Shown: positions 42,256-51,366 of the stretch, piece after piece
Layout: every line of letters begins with the position of its first letter
How positions within the stretch are numbered: the first letter of the stretch is position 1
From: Ruminococcaceae bacterium D5
GTDB lineage: Bacteria > Bacillota > Clostridia > Oscillospirales > Ruminococcaceae
Assembly: GCA_900113995.1 (NCBI GenBank)
Contig: FORK01000003.1
Location: 60,893-124,892, forward strand
Length of the DNA stretch: 64,000 nt
Direction: 5' to 3'
Made by a program: the position numbers and the translations under genes
Notes under the pieces: model-generated
The model's database searches: none
What the model saw: only the letters and a program-made list of their open reading frames with translations
What the model was told of the DNA's origin: nothing

Positions 42256-43968
42256 ATGTCCAAGGGAATTATGTATGTAGACGATCGCCGCGTCGAATTT
42301 GACGGCGAAAAGAATGTGCTTTCGGTCATCCGCAAGGCAGGCATTTCGGTGCCGACCTTCTGTTACTACTCAGAGCTTTCCACCTACGGAGCCTGCCGGA
42401 TGTGCGTGGTCGAGACCGACCGCGGCACGATCGAAGCTTCCTGCTCGATGGAGCCGAAGGATGGACTGCGGATCTACACCAATACACAGAAAACCCTGCG
42501 CTACCGCAAGATGATCCTCGAACTGCTGCTCGCGGCACATTGCCGCGACTGCACCACCTGCGAGAAGAACGGCGACTGCAAGCTGCAGGAGCTGGCCCGC
42601 CAGTTCGGTGTGCGGCGGGTGCGGTTCCCCGATACCCGCGAGCCGATGGAGAAGGATGAGAGCAGCCGCTCGATCGTCCGCGACCCCAACAAATGCATTC
42701 TCTGCGGCGACTGTGTGCGGGTCTGCGACGAAATTCAGGGCATGGGGATTATCGACTTTGTTCACCGCGGCTCCAAGCTGCGGGTCATGCCCGCTTTCAA
42801 CCGCAGCATTGCCGAGACCAAGTGCGTCAACTGCGGTCAGTGCGCGGCGGTCTGCCCGACCGGCGCGATCACCCTGCGCAATAACATCGGTGAGGTCTGG
42901 CAGGCCCTTCAGGACCCGGGCAAGCGGGTGATCGCCCAGATCGCACCGGCGGTCCGGGTCGCTATCGGCGAGAGCTTTGGATTTGCGCCGGGCGACAACG
43001 CGATGGGCAAGCTGGTGGCGGCAATGCGCCGTCTGGGCTTCGACGAGGTGTATGACACCACTTTGGGCGCCGATCTTACCGTAATGGAAGAATCACATGA
43101 ATTCCTCGAGCGGTTCAAAAAGGGCGGACCCTTCCCGATGTTTACCTCCTGCTGCCCGGCGTGGGTGCGCTATGTGGAGAACTCCAACCCCAAGTACATT
43201 CCTCATCTCTCGAGCTGTAAATCCCCGCAGCAGATGTTCGGCGCCGTCATCAAGGAATCGCAGCGCCAGATTTCCACGCCCGACCCCCGCGAGACGGTTG
43301 TCGTTTCGATCATGCCCTGTGCGGCCAAAAAATTTGAAGCGGCGCGCCCGGAATTCTCCCGCAACGGAGTGCCGGATGTCGATTACGTTCTGACGACCCG
43401 CGGGCTTTCCACGATGATTAAGGAGATGGGCATCCAGTTCAGCGAGCTTGACGAGGATGCGCCCGACCTGCCGCTCGGCATGGGCAGCGGAGCAGCGGTT
43501 ATCTTTGGCACCACCGGCGGCGTGGCCGAAGCGGTAATCCGCCGTGTTTCGGGAAAGAAAACCTACAATCTGCTGCGCGAGATTAAGTACAGCGGTGTGC
43601 GCGGCATGGATCGGTCGGTCAAAGAAGCCGCCGTCCAGGTGGGGGATGACGAGATCAGGATTGCTGTGGTGCACGGCCTGAAAAATGCACAGGAACTTCT
43701 CAAAAAGATCGAGCGCGGAGAGGTCTCCTATCATCTTATCGAGGTGATGGCCTGCCCCGGCGGCTGCATCGGCGGCGCCGGCCAGCCGTTCGGCCTGTCC
43801 CCTGAAAAGAACCTGCGTGCACGCGGACTCTACCGGGCGGATAAGGTGGCTCAGATCAAGAGTTCCGAGCAGAATCCGGTCATCTCGGCGCTCTACAACG
43901 GGCTGCTCTCTGAAGAGGCGCAGGCCCATGACCTGCTGCATACCCATTATGAGGATCAGAGCCGGTAA
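42256..43968 (+). CDS. [FeFe]-hydrogenase catalytic subunit (HndD/HydA type)
   Basis: A 570-residue enzyme. The N-terminus is a plant-type [2Fe-2S] ferredoxin domain (CYYSELSTYGACRMC). It is followed by a His/Cys-ligated cluster region (HCRDCTTCEKNGDC) and two 4Fe-4S motifs (CILCGDC, CVNCGQC). The H-cluster motifs are TSCCPAW (297-303), MPCAAKKFE (353-361) and EVMACPGGCIGGAGQP (496-511). With the two upstream subunits it forms a trimeric group-A hydrogenase that typically couples NADH and ferredoxin oxidation to H2. ATG 42256 follows GGAGGG. Confidence 0.95.
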   Translation: MSKGIMYVDDRRVEFDGEKNVLSVIRKAGISVPTFCYYSELSTYGACRMCVVETDRGTIEASCSMEPKDGLRIYTNTQKTLRYRKMILELLLAAHCRDCTTCEKNGDCKLQELARQFGVRRVRFPDTREPMEKDESSRSIVRDPNKCILCGDCVRVCDEIQGMGIIDFVHRGSKLRVMPAFNRSIAETKCVNCGQCAAVCPTGAITLRNNIGEVWQALQDPGKRVIAQIAPAVRVAIGESFGFAPGDNAMGKLVAAMRRLGFDEVYDTTLGADLTVMEESHEFLERFKKGGPFPMFTSCCPAWVRYVENSNPKYIPHLSSCKSPQQMFGAVIKESQRQISTPDPRETVVVSIMPCAAKKFEAARPEFSRNGVPDVDYVLTTRGLSTMIKEMGIQFSELDEDAPDLPLGMGSGAAVIFGTTGGVAEAVIRRVSGKKTYNLLREIKYSGVRGMDRSVKEAAVQVGDDEIRIAVVHGLKNAQELLKKIERGEVSYHLIEVMACPGGCIGGAGQPFGLSPEKNLRARGLYRADKVAQIKSSEQNPVISALYNGLLSEEAQAHDLLHTHYEDQSR

Positions 43969-43993
43969 TTCGGAAAATATTTTTTACAAAATG

Positions 43994-44343
43994 TTCATTC
44001 CCCCGGCGAAGCTGGGGGAATGAGCCGGCCAGGGAAGGGTTTTGTACCGGTAAACCACTCAAAAGATGCTGAAAATTTTCCTCTTGCATCGCCCGCCTCG
44101 AAGTCCGTAAACGGGAGGCCCGCGGGCCTCCCGTTCTGCCCGGCGCGCCCGAGCGGAGGGCGGCACCGCTCACATCGCCTGCTACGCAGCTTATAAACAG
44201 GCAATAACCCCTCTGTGGATAGGTTGTTGCCGATCATTCAAAGGCTCTTGTTAGCTTCTCGCTTCGCCCGATGCTTGCAGCGAAAGCTTTTTTACTCTCC
44301 CCAGCAGAGCTGGCGGTTCTGTACACTAAAGCTATACAAAAGG
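43994..44343 (-). repeat. Dispersed terminator-linked repeat, copy E (minus strand)
   Basis: Read on the minus strand from the gltP terminator: TTTTGTATAGCTTTAGTG, head hairpin CCAGC-TCT-GCTGG, CTTTCGCTGCAAGCATCGGG, then two versions of the 3-prime module separated by a GC-rich insert. The last is GGCGGGCGATGCAAGAGG, and the closing hairpin is CATTCCCCC/GGGGGAATG (43994-44022). Bases 44137-44168 are identical to 34770-34801 of copy C in inverse orientation. Co-oriented with gltP. No gene in 43969-44419. Confidence 0.75.
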
Positions 44344-44380
44344 AAATAGGGGGAAACGGGTTCTGCGTTTCCCCCTATTT
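44344..44380 (-). terminator. Terminator of the gltP-type gene
   Basis: AAATAGGGGGAAACG and its exact complement form a 15-bp stem. On the minus strand it is followed by CCTTTTG, where repeat copy E begins. Confidence 0.9.
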
Positions 44381-44419
44381 TGTTCAGTATGAACAGTTTT
44401 TGCAGATGCGGGCCGCTTC

Positions 44420-45664
44420 TTATTTCTGCGCAACGGCCTTGGCGGCGCGGTTGTTTTCCCAGTTGGTAACGCACAGCGAACAGGAGATGTCACCGGTGAC
44501 GTTCAGGCAGGTACGGCCCATATCAAAGAGACGGTCGACGCCGTAGATAATCATGATCATATCGACGGGGATGCCCATGGCGGTCAGCACCATAGCCAGC
44601 ATAATCATACCGGCGCCGGAAACGCCCGCTGTGCCGATGGAGGCCAGCGTCGCGGTAACGACCACGGTGATCATTTGGCCCAGGGTAAGCTCCATACCGA
44701 CGCAGGCGGCAAGGAATATGGTGGCAACGCACTGATAGATAGCGGTGCCGTCCATATTGACGGTCGCGCCGAGCGGCAGAACGAAAGCAGCGATGTCCTT
44801 ATCTGCGCCGAGGTCCTCCGCGCACTCTTTGGAAACCGGCAGGGACGCAGTCGAGGAGGTGGAGGTAAAAGCGAAGATCATCGCAGCAGCGGCGCCCTTG
44901 AAGAAGGCCAGCGGGCTCACCTTGGCAAAGACGGCAACCGACGCGGAGTAAACGACAACCGCGTGAACGATATACCCCAGATAGGCGCAGAGAATCACGA
45001 GCGCAAGGGAACCTAGAATTTCGGCGCCTTGGGTGGCGACGACCCAGGCCATCATGGTGAAGACGCCGATGGGAGAGAGGCTGATGATAAATGCCATCAG
45101 GCGGTTGATGACCTCATTGAACGAAACAACGATGTCGCGGCAGAGCGCGCCCTTCTTTCCAGCCGACAGAATCGCTCCGCCGAAGAACAGGGCGATGACG
45201 ATGACCTGAAGCATGTTGGAGGTTCGGAAAGCCTCCCACATATTGCTCGGGAAGATATTGACCAGCGTATCCATAAAATTGGCGGAGGTTGCCTTGTCCC
45301 AGACGGCACCCTCCTGCAGCTGCAGGGTCGGGAAAAGATTGGCCGCCCTGAATATGTTGGCGAACACCAGGCCGATGACGCAGGCAATTGCGGTGGTAAT
45401 CATGAAATAGGCGACGGTTTTCCAACCGACTGAGCCGACCTTCTTCATGTCGTCCATTGAAATGATGCCGTCGATCATCGAGAAAAGCACGACGGGGACA
45501 ACAATAAATTTCAGAAGGTTGACAAAGATCGTGCCGAACGGCTTGAGATAGTTTGTCGTAAAGGCGGGGCCTCCCTCAATAAAGTAGCAGGCGAGGCCGA
45601 CAACGATTCCAAGAATCAGCGAGATGACGATTTGTGCTGGGAGTCCGAGTTTGTTCTTTTTCAT
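44420..45664 (-). CDS. Dicarboxylate/amino acid:cation symporter (glutamate-type)
   Basis: A 414-residue DAACS-family carrier with eight hydrophobic segments. The hairpin serine motif is seen in FTSTSSTASLP, the substrate-site region in PLGATVNMDGTAIYQ, and the final helix in GVDRLFDMGRTCLNVTGD. Glutamate or aspartate with Na+ or H+ is the likely cargo, which fits the adjacent glutamate-fermentation genes. ATG 45664 follows AGGGTGA; an upstream ATG at 45700 lacks a site. Confidence 0.9.
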   Translation of the reverse strand: MKKNKLGLPAQIVISLILGIVVGLACYFIEGGPAFTTNYLKPFGTIFVNLLKFIVVPVVLFSMIDGIISMDDMKKVGSVGWKTVAYFMITTAIACVIGLVFANIFRAANLFPTLQLQEGAVWDKATSANFMDTLVNIFPSNMWEAFRTSNMLQVIVIALFFGGAILSAGKKGALCRDIVVSFNEVINRLMAFIISLSPIGVFTMMAWVVATQGAEILGSLALVILCAYLGYIVHAVVVYSASVAVFAKVSPLAFFKGAAAAMIFAFTSTSSTASLPVSKECAEDLGADKDIAAFVLPLGATVNMDGTAIYQCVATIFLAACVGMELTLGQMITVVVTATLASIGTAGVSGAGMIMLAMVLTAMGIPVDMIMIIYGVDRLFDMGRTCLNVTGDISCSLCVTNWENNRAAKAVAQK

Positions 45665-45719
45665 ACGATTCACCCTAAATCCTTTCCTCTGTTTTTCCAT
45701 ATATCATGGAAATATAAAT

Positions 45720-45748
45720 ATTATATTGAAATTTTAACGTTTTGTAAA
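45720..45748 (-). promoter_or_regulatory. Promoter of the symporter gene
   Basis: On the minus strand TTTACA (45748-45743) and consensus TATAAT (45725-45720) are 17 bases apart. Confidence 0.7.
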
Positions 45749-45825
45749 TAACTATAACGAAGTCTTAGCAATTTCGCGCATGTATAATAGAAAATAGGAC
45801 TAATTTTTGTTAAATTATTCCAATT

Positions 45826-45855
45826 AAAAGAGTCCGGCGATAAGCCGGACTTTTC
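45826..45855 (-). terminator. Terminator of the AraC gene
   Basis: A GTCCGGC/GCCGGAC stem (45832-45850) flanked by AAAAG and CTTTT, 16 bases past the stop. Confidence 0.7.
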
Positions 45856-45870
45856 AGAATCAGCGGGCCT

Positions 45871-46689
45871 TCAGATGCGGTCGCCGGCGAGGTATTCTTT
45901 GGCGTACCGCTTGGGGGAGGTGCCGGTCAGTGCGCCGAAGGTGCGGATAAAATGTTCATTATTGCGGAATCCCACCGCCTCGCTGACCTCCTGCACCCGC
46001 ATGCCGGTGCGCAGCAGCTCGCGCGCACGCAGCACCCGGCAGTGGATCACATATTCCATGACGGAAAAGCCGGTGACCGCTTTAAAAGAGTGGCAGAGGT
46101 GGTATTTGTTCATGAAAAATCGGGTGGAAATGCTGTCGAGGGTCAGCGGCTCGGCAATGTTTTCCCCGATATACTCGAGGATAGGGGTAATCCTCGCAAA
46201 GTCGGGATTATAGCTGACGGTGCTGCGGTCAACCGTCTGAAAGTAGGAAAAGACCTGAAGAAGCAGGCTGAGAAGGGCGATTGTCGCTTTCATATCGCTG
46301 CCGAAGCCCTCGTTTTCCTTCGCCTGCTCGAGCTGGCCGAAAAGCCCCACCAGCTCGGCGGCCTGGCTGCGGTCAAGCTGTACCCGGTGAACCGAGCGGC
46401 GCAGGCAGGAGAGAAAATCAATCTGCGGCATCGAAAGCTCCTCCAGTGTGGAAGGGGCGATGTGTAGCACATAGCGGCGGTAGGACTGCCGGGAAAAGCT
46501 TTTATGCAGCGTGGCATCACCGATGAGAAACAGCTCTCCCCATGAGAGGGGATACAGCTCGTTCTCAATGAAAAAATCACCGCCGTCCGAAAGGGAGAGC
46601 AGAATTTCAATATCTTCATGAAAATGTGGACGATCCATGTGCCAGTTGTCGTCCCGGTTCAATTTGACCTGATATTTTGGCGCCTTCAC
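45871..46689 (-). CDS. AraC-family regulator, candidate regulator of glutamate fermentation
   Basis: A 272-residue regulator with an N-terminal cupin (WHMDRPHFHEDIEILLSL, ligand binding) and two C-terminal HTH motifs (LTLDSISTRFFMNKYHLCHS; VQEVSEAVGFRNNEHFIRTF). The start is GTG 46689, with GGAGGTAACCGCA immediately upstream. The in-frame ATG at 46734 overlaps the -10 box of its own promoter and is therefore rejected. It is transcribed away from the gcdC-hgdB operon and sits between it and the symporter, so it probably controls one or both. Confidence 0.85.
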   Translation of the reverse strand: MKAPKYQVKLNRDDNWHMDRPHFHEDIEILLSLSDGGDFFIENELYPLSWGELFLIGDATLHKSFSRQSYRRYVLHIAPSTLEELSMPQIDFLSCLRRSVHRVQLDRSQAAELVGLFGQLEQAKENEGFGSDMKATIALLSLLLQVFSYFQTVDRSTVSYNPDFARITPILEYIGENIAEPLTLDSISTRFFMNKYHLCHSFKAVTGFSVMEYVIHCRVLRARELLRTGMRVQEVSEAVGFRNNEHFIRTFGALTGTSPKRYAKEYLAGDRI

Positions 46690-46732
46690 TGCGGTTACCT
46701 CCTGCGGAGAATCGTGAAAATCAATTTTATTC

Positions 46733-46761
46733 ATGATAGCATAAATCCGCAAGATATGCAA
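46733..46761 (-). promoter_or_regulatory. Promoter of the AraC gene
   Basis: On the minus strand TTGCAT (46761-46756) and TATCAT (46738-46733) are 17 bases apart. Confidence 0.6.
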
Positions 46762-46948
46762 AGTATTAAAATTGCTCCAGTAAATCCCCCAAAATCTTGT
46801 TGGCGAAGATCCCCGGAAAAGCTTTAAATGCGTCGGAGTTCTGAACAAATTTTGACTTTTGACTTGTGAAAAGCGGTTTCTCAATTCGAAAGACAAGATA
46901 CGCAAGATTTTTGCCAATTAGGGTTAATTATTAATCTGAATTGTGTGA

Positions 46949-47160
46949 TATACTGTAGGCACCAAACAGGGGAAGCGTCTGAAAGCCGGTGCATGAGATG
47001 TGAAGAAGCTTTCAGCGGCACAACGGCAAAATGCTCTTGCGGAACCGTTCGCCCCGTGCCGGGGCGCGGGGAATGGGGTCGGCAGGAGTCATTTCCTCTG
47101 TGCAGCAGCCTGACGGATCAGACAACCCGCCGACGTTGACAAAGTACAGTTAGAAGGAGA
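46949..47160 (+). promoter_or_regulatory. Glutaconate operon promoter and structured leader
   Basis: TATACT at 46949-46954 has no good -35, as expected for an activated promoter. The roughly 200-nt leader contains a perfect CTGAAAGC (46979-46986) / GCTTTCAG (47008-47015) stem. Its loop holds GGTG (46988-46991), complementary to CACC (46960-46963), so an H-type pseudoknot is possible. A GC-rich CCCCGTGCCGGGGCG segment follows. I do not recognise a known riboswitch, and the gap has no convincing gene. Confidence 0.4.
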
Positions 47161-47166
47161 ATGGTC

Positions 47167-47640
47167 ATGAAGTATACTGCCACCCTCAACGGAAGAACCT
47201 ATGAGATCGAGATCGAGAGGACCGATGTGTTTCGCCCGCTGACCAGCGAGGAGATTGCCGCGGGCGTCGTTGCCCCTGCCGCTCCGATCACCGTCTCCGC
47301 GCCCAAGGCCGCTGCGGCCCCCGCTGCGGCTCCCGCTCCTGCTCCTGCTCCCGCTCCTGCTCCCGCTCCGGCCCCTGCCGCTGCGGCTCCCGCTCCCGCC
47401 CCTGCTGCGGCTCCGGCTGCCGCCGGCGCCGGCACCATCTCCGCCCCGATGAGCGGCACCATCCTCAAGACCCTCGTTGCGGTCGGCGACGCGGTGAAAT
47501 CCGGCCAGTGCGTTCTGGTGCTTGAGGCGATGAAGATGGAGAATGAGATCTTCGCCCCCTGCGACGGTACTGTGAAGGAACTGTCGGTTTCTCAGGGCGC
47601 TGCGGTTCAGCCCGGACAGACCCTGATGGTCATCGGCTGA
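47167..47640 (+). CDS. gcdC: Glutaconyl-CoA decarboxylase biotin-carrier subunit
   Basis: A 157-residue biotin carrier. Residues 1-35 form a small N-terminal domain. Residues 36-88 are a flexible Ala/Pro linker of strikingly simple AP repeats. The biotinyl domain ends the protein, with Lys123 in EAMKMENE. Such carriers shuttle CO2 between the GcdA carboxyltransferase and the membrane GcdB decarboxylase. AAGGAG is 7 bases from ATG 47167; the ATG at 47161 is too close to the site. First gene of a seven-gene operon. Confidence 0.92.
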   Translation: MKYTATLNGRTYEIEIERTDVFRPLTSEEIAAGVVAPAAPITVSAPKAAAAPAAAPAPAPAPAPAPAPAPAAAAPAPAPAAAPAAAGAGTISAPMSGTILKTLVAVGDAVKSGQCVLVLEAMKMENEIFAPCDGTVKELSVSQGAAVQPGQTLMVIG

Positions 47641-47735
47641 TTTTCCGGAGAAAGCGTTTTGCATCGGTCGCCCCTTCCGCTTTGGGCGGCGGGGACGTGC
47701 GAATACAGTGAAAAGGAATAGTGGAGGTTTTACTT

Positions 47736-48686
47736 ATGGGAAAAGTGTATACCCTGTCTGAGGCGATTTCCAAGTTCGTCCATAACGGCGATCACATCTG
47801 CTTCGGCGGATTCACCACCAACCGCAAGCCCTACGCTGCGGTCCGCGAAATCCTGCGCCAGGGACTCGGCGATTTCATCGTAGAAGCCGGCCCTGCGGGC
47901 GGCGACTGGGATATGCTCATCGGCGAAGGCCGGGTCAAGGCCTACATCAACTGCTATACCGCCGACTCGGGCGTGACCAACGTCTCCCGCCGTTTCCGCG
48001 CCGCCTATGAGAAGGGCGAGCTGGTCATGGAGGACTACTCCCAGGACGCCCTCATGCTCATGCTGCACGCCGCTTCGCTCGGTCTGCCCTTCCTGCCTGT
48101 CCGTCTGATGCAGGGCTCCTCGCTTACCGATATGTGGGGCATTTCGAAGGAAGTCAGAAAGACCATCGAAAAGCTACCCGACGATAAGTTCGTTTATGTT
48201 GACAACCCCTTCAACCCCGGCGAGAAGGTTGTCGCCCTGCCGGTTCCCCAGCTTGACACCGCCATTATCCATGTTCAGAAAGCCTCTCCCGACGGCACCT
48301 GCGTGATCGAGGGCGACGAGTTCCACGACGTCGACGTGGCTGTTGCCGCCAAAAACGTCATTGTCACCTGCGAAGAGCTGATCTCCGACGAGGAGATCCG
48401 CCTTGACCCGACCACCAACCGCATCCCGCCTTTCTGCGTCGCGGCTGTCGTGCATTGCCCCTACGGCGCTCATCCGTCCCAGTGCTACGGCTACTACGAT
48501 TATGACAACCCCATGCTCAAGGAGTACGGCGCCGCTTCCAAGACCGACGAGGACTTCAAGGCGTTCCTCGACAAGTATGTTTACGGCGTGAAGGACCACT
48601 ACGAATATCTTGACAAGATTGGCGCGTCCCGCCTGCTCAAGCTCAAGACTGTTCCCGGCTACGGCTACGCGGCCACCGTCAAGTAA
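47736..48686 (+). CDS. gctA: Glutaconate CoA-transferase subunit A
   Basis: A 316-residue class I CoA-transferase subunit (ISKFVHNGDHICFGGFTTNR; PFNPGEKVVALPVPQLDTAI; VYGVKDHYEYLDKIG). GctAB moves CoA from acetyl-CoA to (R)-2-hydroxyglutarate in glutamate fermentation. GTGGAGG precedes ATG 47736. gctB follows after 19 bases. Confidence 0.95.
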   Translation: MGKVYTLSEAISKFVHNGDHICFGGFTTNRKPYAAVREILRQGLGDFIVEAGPAGGDWDMLIGEGRVKAYINCYTADSGVTNVSRRFRAAYEKGELVMEDYSQDALMLMLHAASLGLPFLPVRLMQGSSLTDMWGISKEVRKTIEKLPDDKFVYVDNPFNPGEKVVALPVPQLDTAIIHVQKASPDGTCVIEGDEFHDVDVAVAAKNVIVTCEELISDEEIRLDPTTNRIPPFCVAAVVHCPYGAHPSQCYGYYDYDNPMLKEYGAASKTDEDFKAFLDKYVYGVKDHYEYLDKIGASRLLKLKTVPGYGYAATVK

Positions 48687-48705
48687 GGTTAGGGAGGGTA
48701 TTATA

Positions 48706-49512
48706 ATGGCTGATTACACCAACTACACCAATAAAGAGATGCAGGCCGTGACCATTGCAAAGGTCATTCAGAACGGTCAGATCGTCATCGTCGGCACCGG
48801 CCTTCCGCTGATCGGCGCTTCGCTTGCCAAGCGCGTCTTCGCGCCCGGCTGCCAGCTCATCGTCGAGAGCGGCCTCATGGACTGCTCGCCCATTGAGGTT
48901 CCGCGTTCGGTCGGCGACCTGCGCTTCATGGCCCACTGCGCCGTGCAGTGGCCAAACTACCGCTTCGTCGGCTTTGAGGCCAACGAGTGGCTGCATGACA
49001 ACGACCGCCTGATTGCTTTCATCGGCGGCGCGCAGATCGATCCCTACGGCAACGTCAACTCGACCTCGATCGGCGATTATCATCATCCCAAGACCCGCTT
49101 TACCGGCTCCGGCGGCGCCAACGGCATCGCCACCTTCGCAAACACCGTCATCATGATGCAGCACGAGAAGCGCCGCTTCATGGACAAGATCGACTACATC
49201 ACCAGCCCCGGCTATATCGACGGTCCCGACGGCCGTGCCAAGAAGGGCCTGCCCACCAACCGCGGACCCCAGATGGTCGTTACCGACCGCGGCGTTATGA
49301 AGTTCGACGAGAAGACCAAGAGAATGTACCTCGCCGGCTACTATCCCACCTCTTCCCCCGAGGACGTCATCGAGAACACCGGATTTGAGATCGATGTGTC
49401 CCGCGCCGTTCCGATCGAAGCGCCCGATCCTGAAGTCATCCGCATGATCCGCGAGGAGATCGATCCCGGCCAGGCATTTATCCAGGTCCCCAAGGAGGAG
49501 CCCAAGGCCTAA
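48706..49512 (+). CDS. gctB: Glutaconate CoA-transferase subunit B
   Basis: A 268-residue partner of GctA carrying the catalytic glutamate: LIVESGLMDC places it at residue 54, the position of the active-site Glu54 of the Acidaminococcus enzyme. The GSGGANGIA loop is also present. The start ATG 48706 follows GGGAGGG; the longer frame overlapping gctA is rejected. Confidence 0.95.
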   Translation: MADYTNYTNKEMQAVTIAKVIQNGQIVIVGTGLPLIGASLAKRVFAPGCQLIVESGLMDCSPIEVPRSVGDLRFMAHCAVQWPNYRFVGFEANEWLHDNDRLIAFIGGAQIDPYGNVNSTSIGDYHHPKTRFTGSGGANGIATFANTVIMMQHEKRRFMDKIDYITSPGYIDGPDGRAKKGLPTNRGPQMVVTDRGVMKFDEKTKRMYLAGYYPTSSPEDVIENTGFEIDVSRAVPIEAPDPEVIRMIREEIDPGQAFIQVPKEEPKA

Positions 49513-49553
49513 CACCCGACGGATCAGGACAAACGACAAGGAGGAAAACACCC

Positions 49554-51317
49554 ATGAGCAATTATTCGATGCCCAAATATTTTCAGAATATGCCGGTGAT
49601 TGGCCGTCCTCTGACCAACCCCAATGCGGAGAACGAAGCCGAGATCAAGGCGCGGGAAGCCGAGTTCCACGAGAAGGAAGAGGCAGCCCTGGATGCCGGC
49701 ACCGTCACGACCGAAAAGCTGAACGCCCGCGGCGAGATGACCGCAATGCAGCGCGTCTATCACCTGATTGACGCCGGCACCTGGTGCCCGCTCAACACCC
49801 TTTACAATCCTGGCAACAACAAGGATGGATCGACCTCCATCGTCAAGGGCCTCGGCCGCATCGGCGGCAAGTGGGCGGTCATCGTCGCATCGGACAACAA
49901 GAAGCTCGCCGGCGCGTGGGTGCCCGGCCAGGCCGACAACCTGCTGCGTGCTTCCGACACCGCCAAGATGCTGCGGATTCCGCTGGTTTATGTCCTCAAC
50001 TGCTCGGGCGTGAAGTTCGACGAGCAGGAGAAGGTTTATCCGAACCGCCGCGGCGGCGGCACCCCCTTCTACCGCAATGCGGAGCTTGCCCAGATGGGAA
50101 TTCCGGTTCTGGTCGCCATCTACGGCACCAACCCGGCCGGCGGCGGCTACCATTCGATCTCCCCGACCATCCTGATCGCCCATGCCAATGCCAATATGGC
50201 GGTCGGCGGCGCGGGCATCCTCGGCGGCATGAACCCCAAGGGCCATGTTGACATGGAGAGCGCGCAGGCGCTGATCGATGCGACGGTCAAGGGGCCGAAG
50301 GTCGCGCCTCCCGGAACCGTTGCGATCCATCACAACGAGACCGGCTTCTTCCGCGAGGTCTATGCCGAGGAACAGGGCGTCCTCGAGGCGATCAAGAAGT
50401 ACATGGAGTACACCCCCGCTTACAACCTTGAGTACTTCCGTGTTGACGATCCGCGCGAGCCGCAGTTCGATCCCAACGATCTTTACAGCATCATCCCCAC
50501 CAACCAGAAGAAGACCTACAACACCTATGAGGTGATGGCCCGCCTCTTCGATAACTCGGAGTTCTTCGAGTACAAGAAGGGCTATGGTCCCGAGATGATC
50601 ACCGGCCTTGCCAAGCTCGACGGCCTGCTGGTCGGCGTGATCGCCAACGCGCAGGGTCTGCTGATGAATTATCCCGAGTATAAGGGAGCCGGCGCAATGG
50701 GCATCGGCGGCAAGCTCTACCGCCAGGGCCTGATCAAGATGAACGAGTTCGTCACCCTCTGCTCCCGCGACAAGATTCCGCTGATCTGGCTGCAGGATAC
50801 CACCGGCATCGATGTCGGCGACGACGCCGAGAAGGCGGAGCTGCTCGGTCTCGGTCAGGCGCTGATCTACTCGATCCAGAATTCCAATATGCCGTCGCTT
50901 GAGATCACCCTGAGAAAAGGCACCGCGGCCGCGCACTATGTCCTGGGCGGCCCGCAGGGCAACGACAACAACGTCTTCTCGCTCGGCACCGCCGCGACCG
51001 AAATCTACGTCATGCACGGCGAGACCGCTGCCGCCGCGATGTATTCGCGCCGTCTGGTCAAGGATTCCAAGGCCGGCAAGGATATTCAGCCGATCATCGA
51101 CAAGATGAACGAGCTGATCCAGCAGTATGCCGAGAAGTCCAGCCCCTTCTACTGCGAGAAGGACGGCCTGGTCGACAAGGTTGTGGATATGACGATGCTG
51201 CGCTCCTATATGAAGGCGTTTGCTTCCGCCTACTATCAGAACCCGAAGGCGGTCTGCCCCTTCCATCAGATGCTCACTCCCAGAACCATGCGCGACTTCG
51301 AGACCTATACCAAGTAA
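49554..51317 (+). CDS. gcdA: Glutaconyl-CoA decarboxylase alpha (carboxyltransferase) subunit
   Basis: A 587-residue carboxyltransferase, the length of the Acidaminococcus protein. It has two crotonase-like halves, with oxyanion-hole glycines in VASDNKKLAGAWVPGQ and PAGGGYHSISP, and in GAGAMGIGGKLYRQGL and HYVLGGPQGNDNNVFSLG. It transfers the carboxyl of glutaconyl-CoA to biotin on GcdC, forming crotonyl-CoA. AAGGAGGAAAACACCC precedes the ATG. The membrane subunit gcdB is not in this window. Confidence 0.95.
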   Translation: MSNYSMPKYFQNMPVIGRPLTNPNAENEAEIKAREAEFHEKEEAALDAGTVTTEKLNARGEMTAMQRVYHLIDAGTWCPLNTLYNPGNNKDGSTSIVKGLGRIGGKWAVIVASDNKKLAGAWVPGQADNLLRASDTAKMLRIPLVYVLNCSGVKFDEQEKVYPNRRGGGTPFYRNAELAQMGIPVLVAIYGTNPAGGGYHSISPTILIAHANANMAVGGAGILGGMNPKGHVDMESAQALIDATVKGPKVAPPGTVAIHHNETGFFREVYAEEQGVLEAIKKYMEYTPAYNLEYFRVDDPREPQFDPNDLYSIIPTNQKKTYNTYEVMARLFDNSEFFEYKKGYGPEMITGLAKLDGLLVGVIANAQGLLMNYPEYKGAGAMGIGGKLYRQGLIKMNEFVTLCSRDKIPLIWLQDTTGIDVGDDAEKAELLGLGQALIYSIQNSNMPSLEITLRKGTAAAHYVLGGPQGNDNNVFSLGTAATEIYVMHGETAAAAMYSRRLVKDSKAGKDIQPIIDKMNELIQQYAEKSSPFYCEKDGLVDKVVDMTMLRSYMKAFASAYYQNPKAVCPFHQMLTPRTMRDFETYTK

Positions 51318-51366
51318 TAAATCAGCAGAGGCCGGGCCATGTCACCGCGCCCTGTAGGAGGATTTT

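Noticed and set aside
49524-51266. 580-codon minus-strand open frame opposite gcdA
   Set aside because: It mirrors the GC-rich third-position bias of gcdA, has no ribosome site and no recognisable domain. Similar long antisense frames opposite gctA/B, hgdA, hgdB, iorA and the fusion flavoenzyme were rejected for the same reason.
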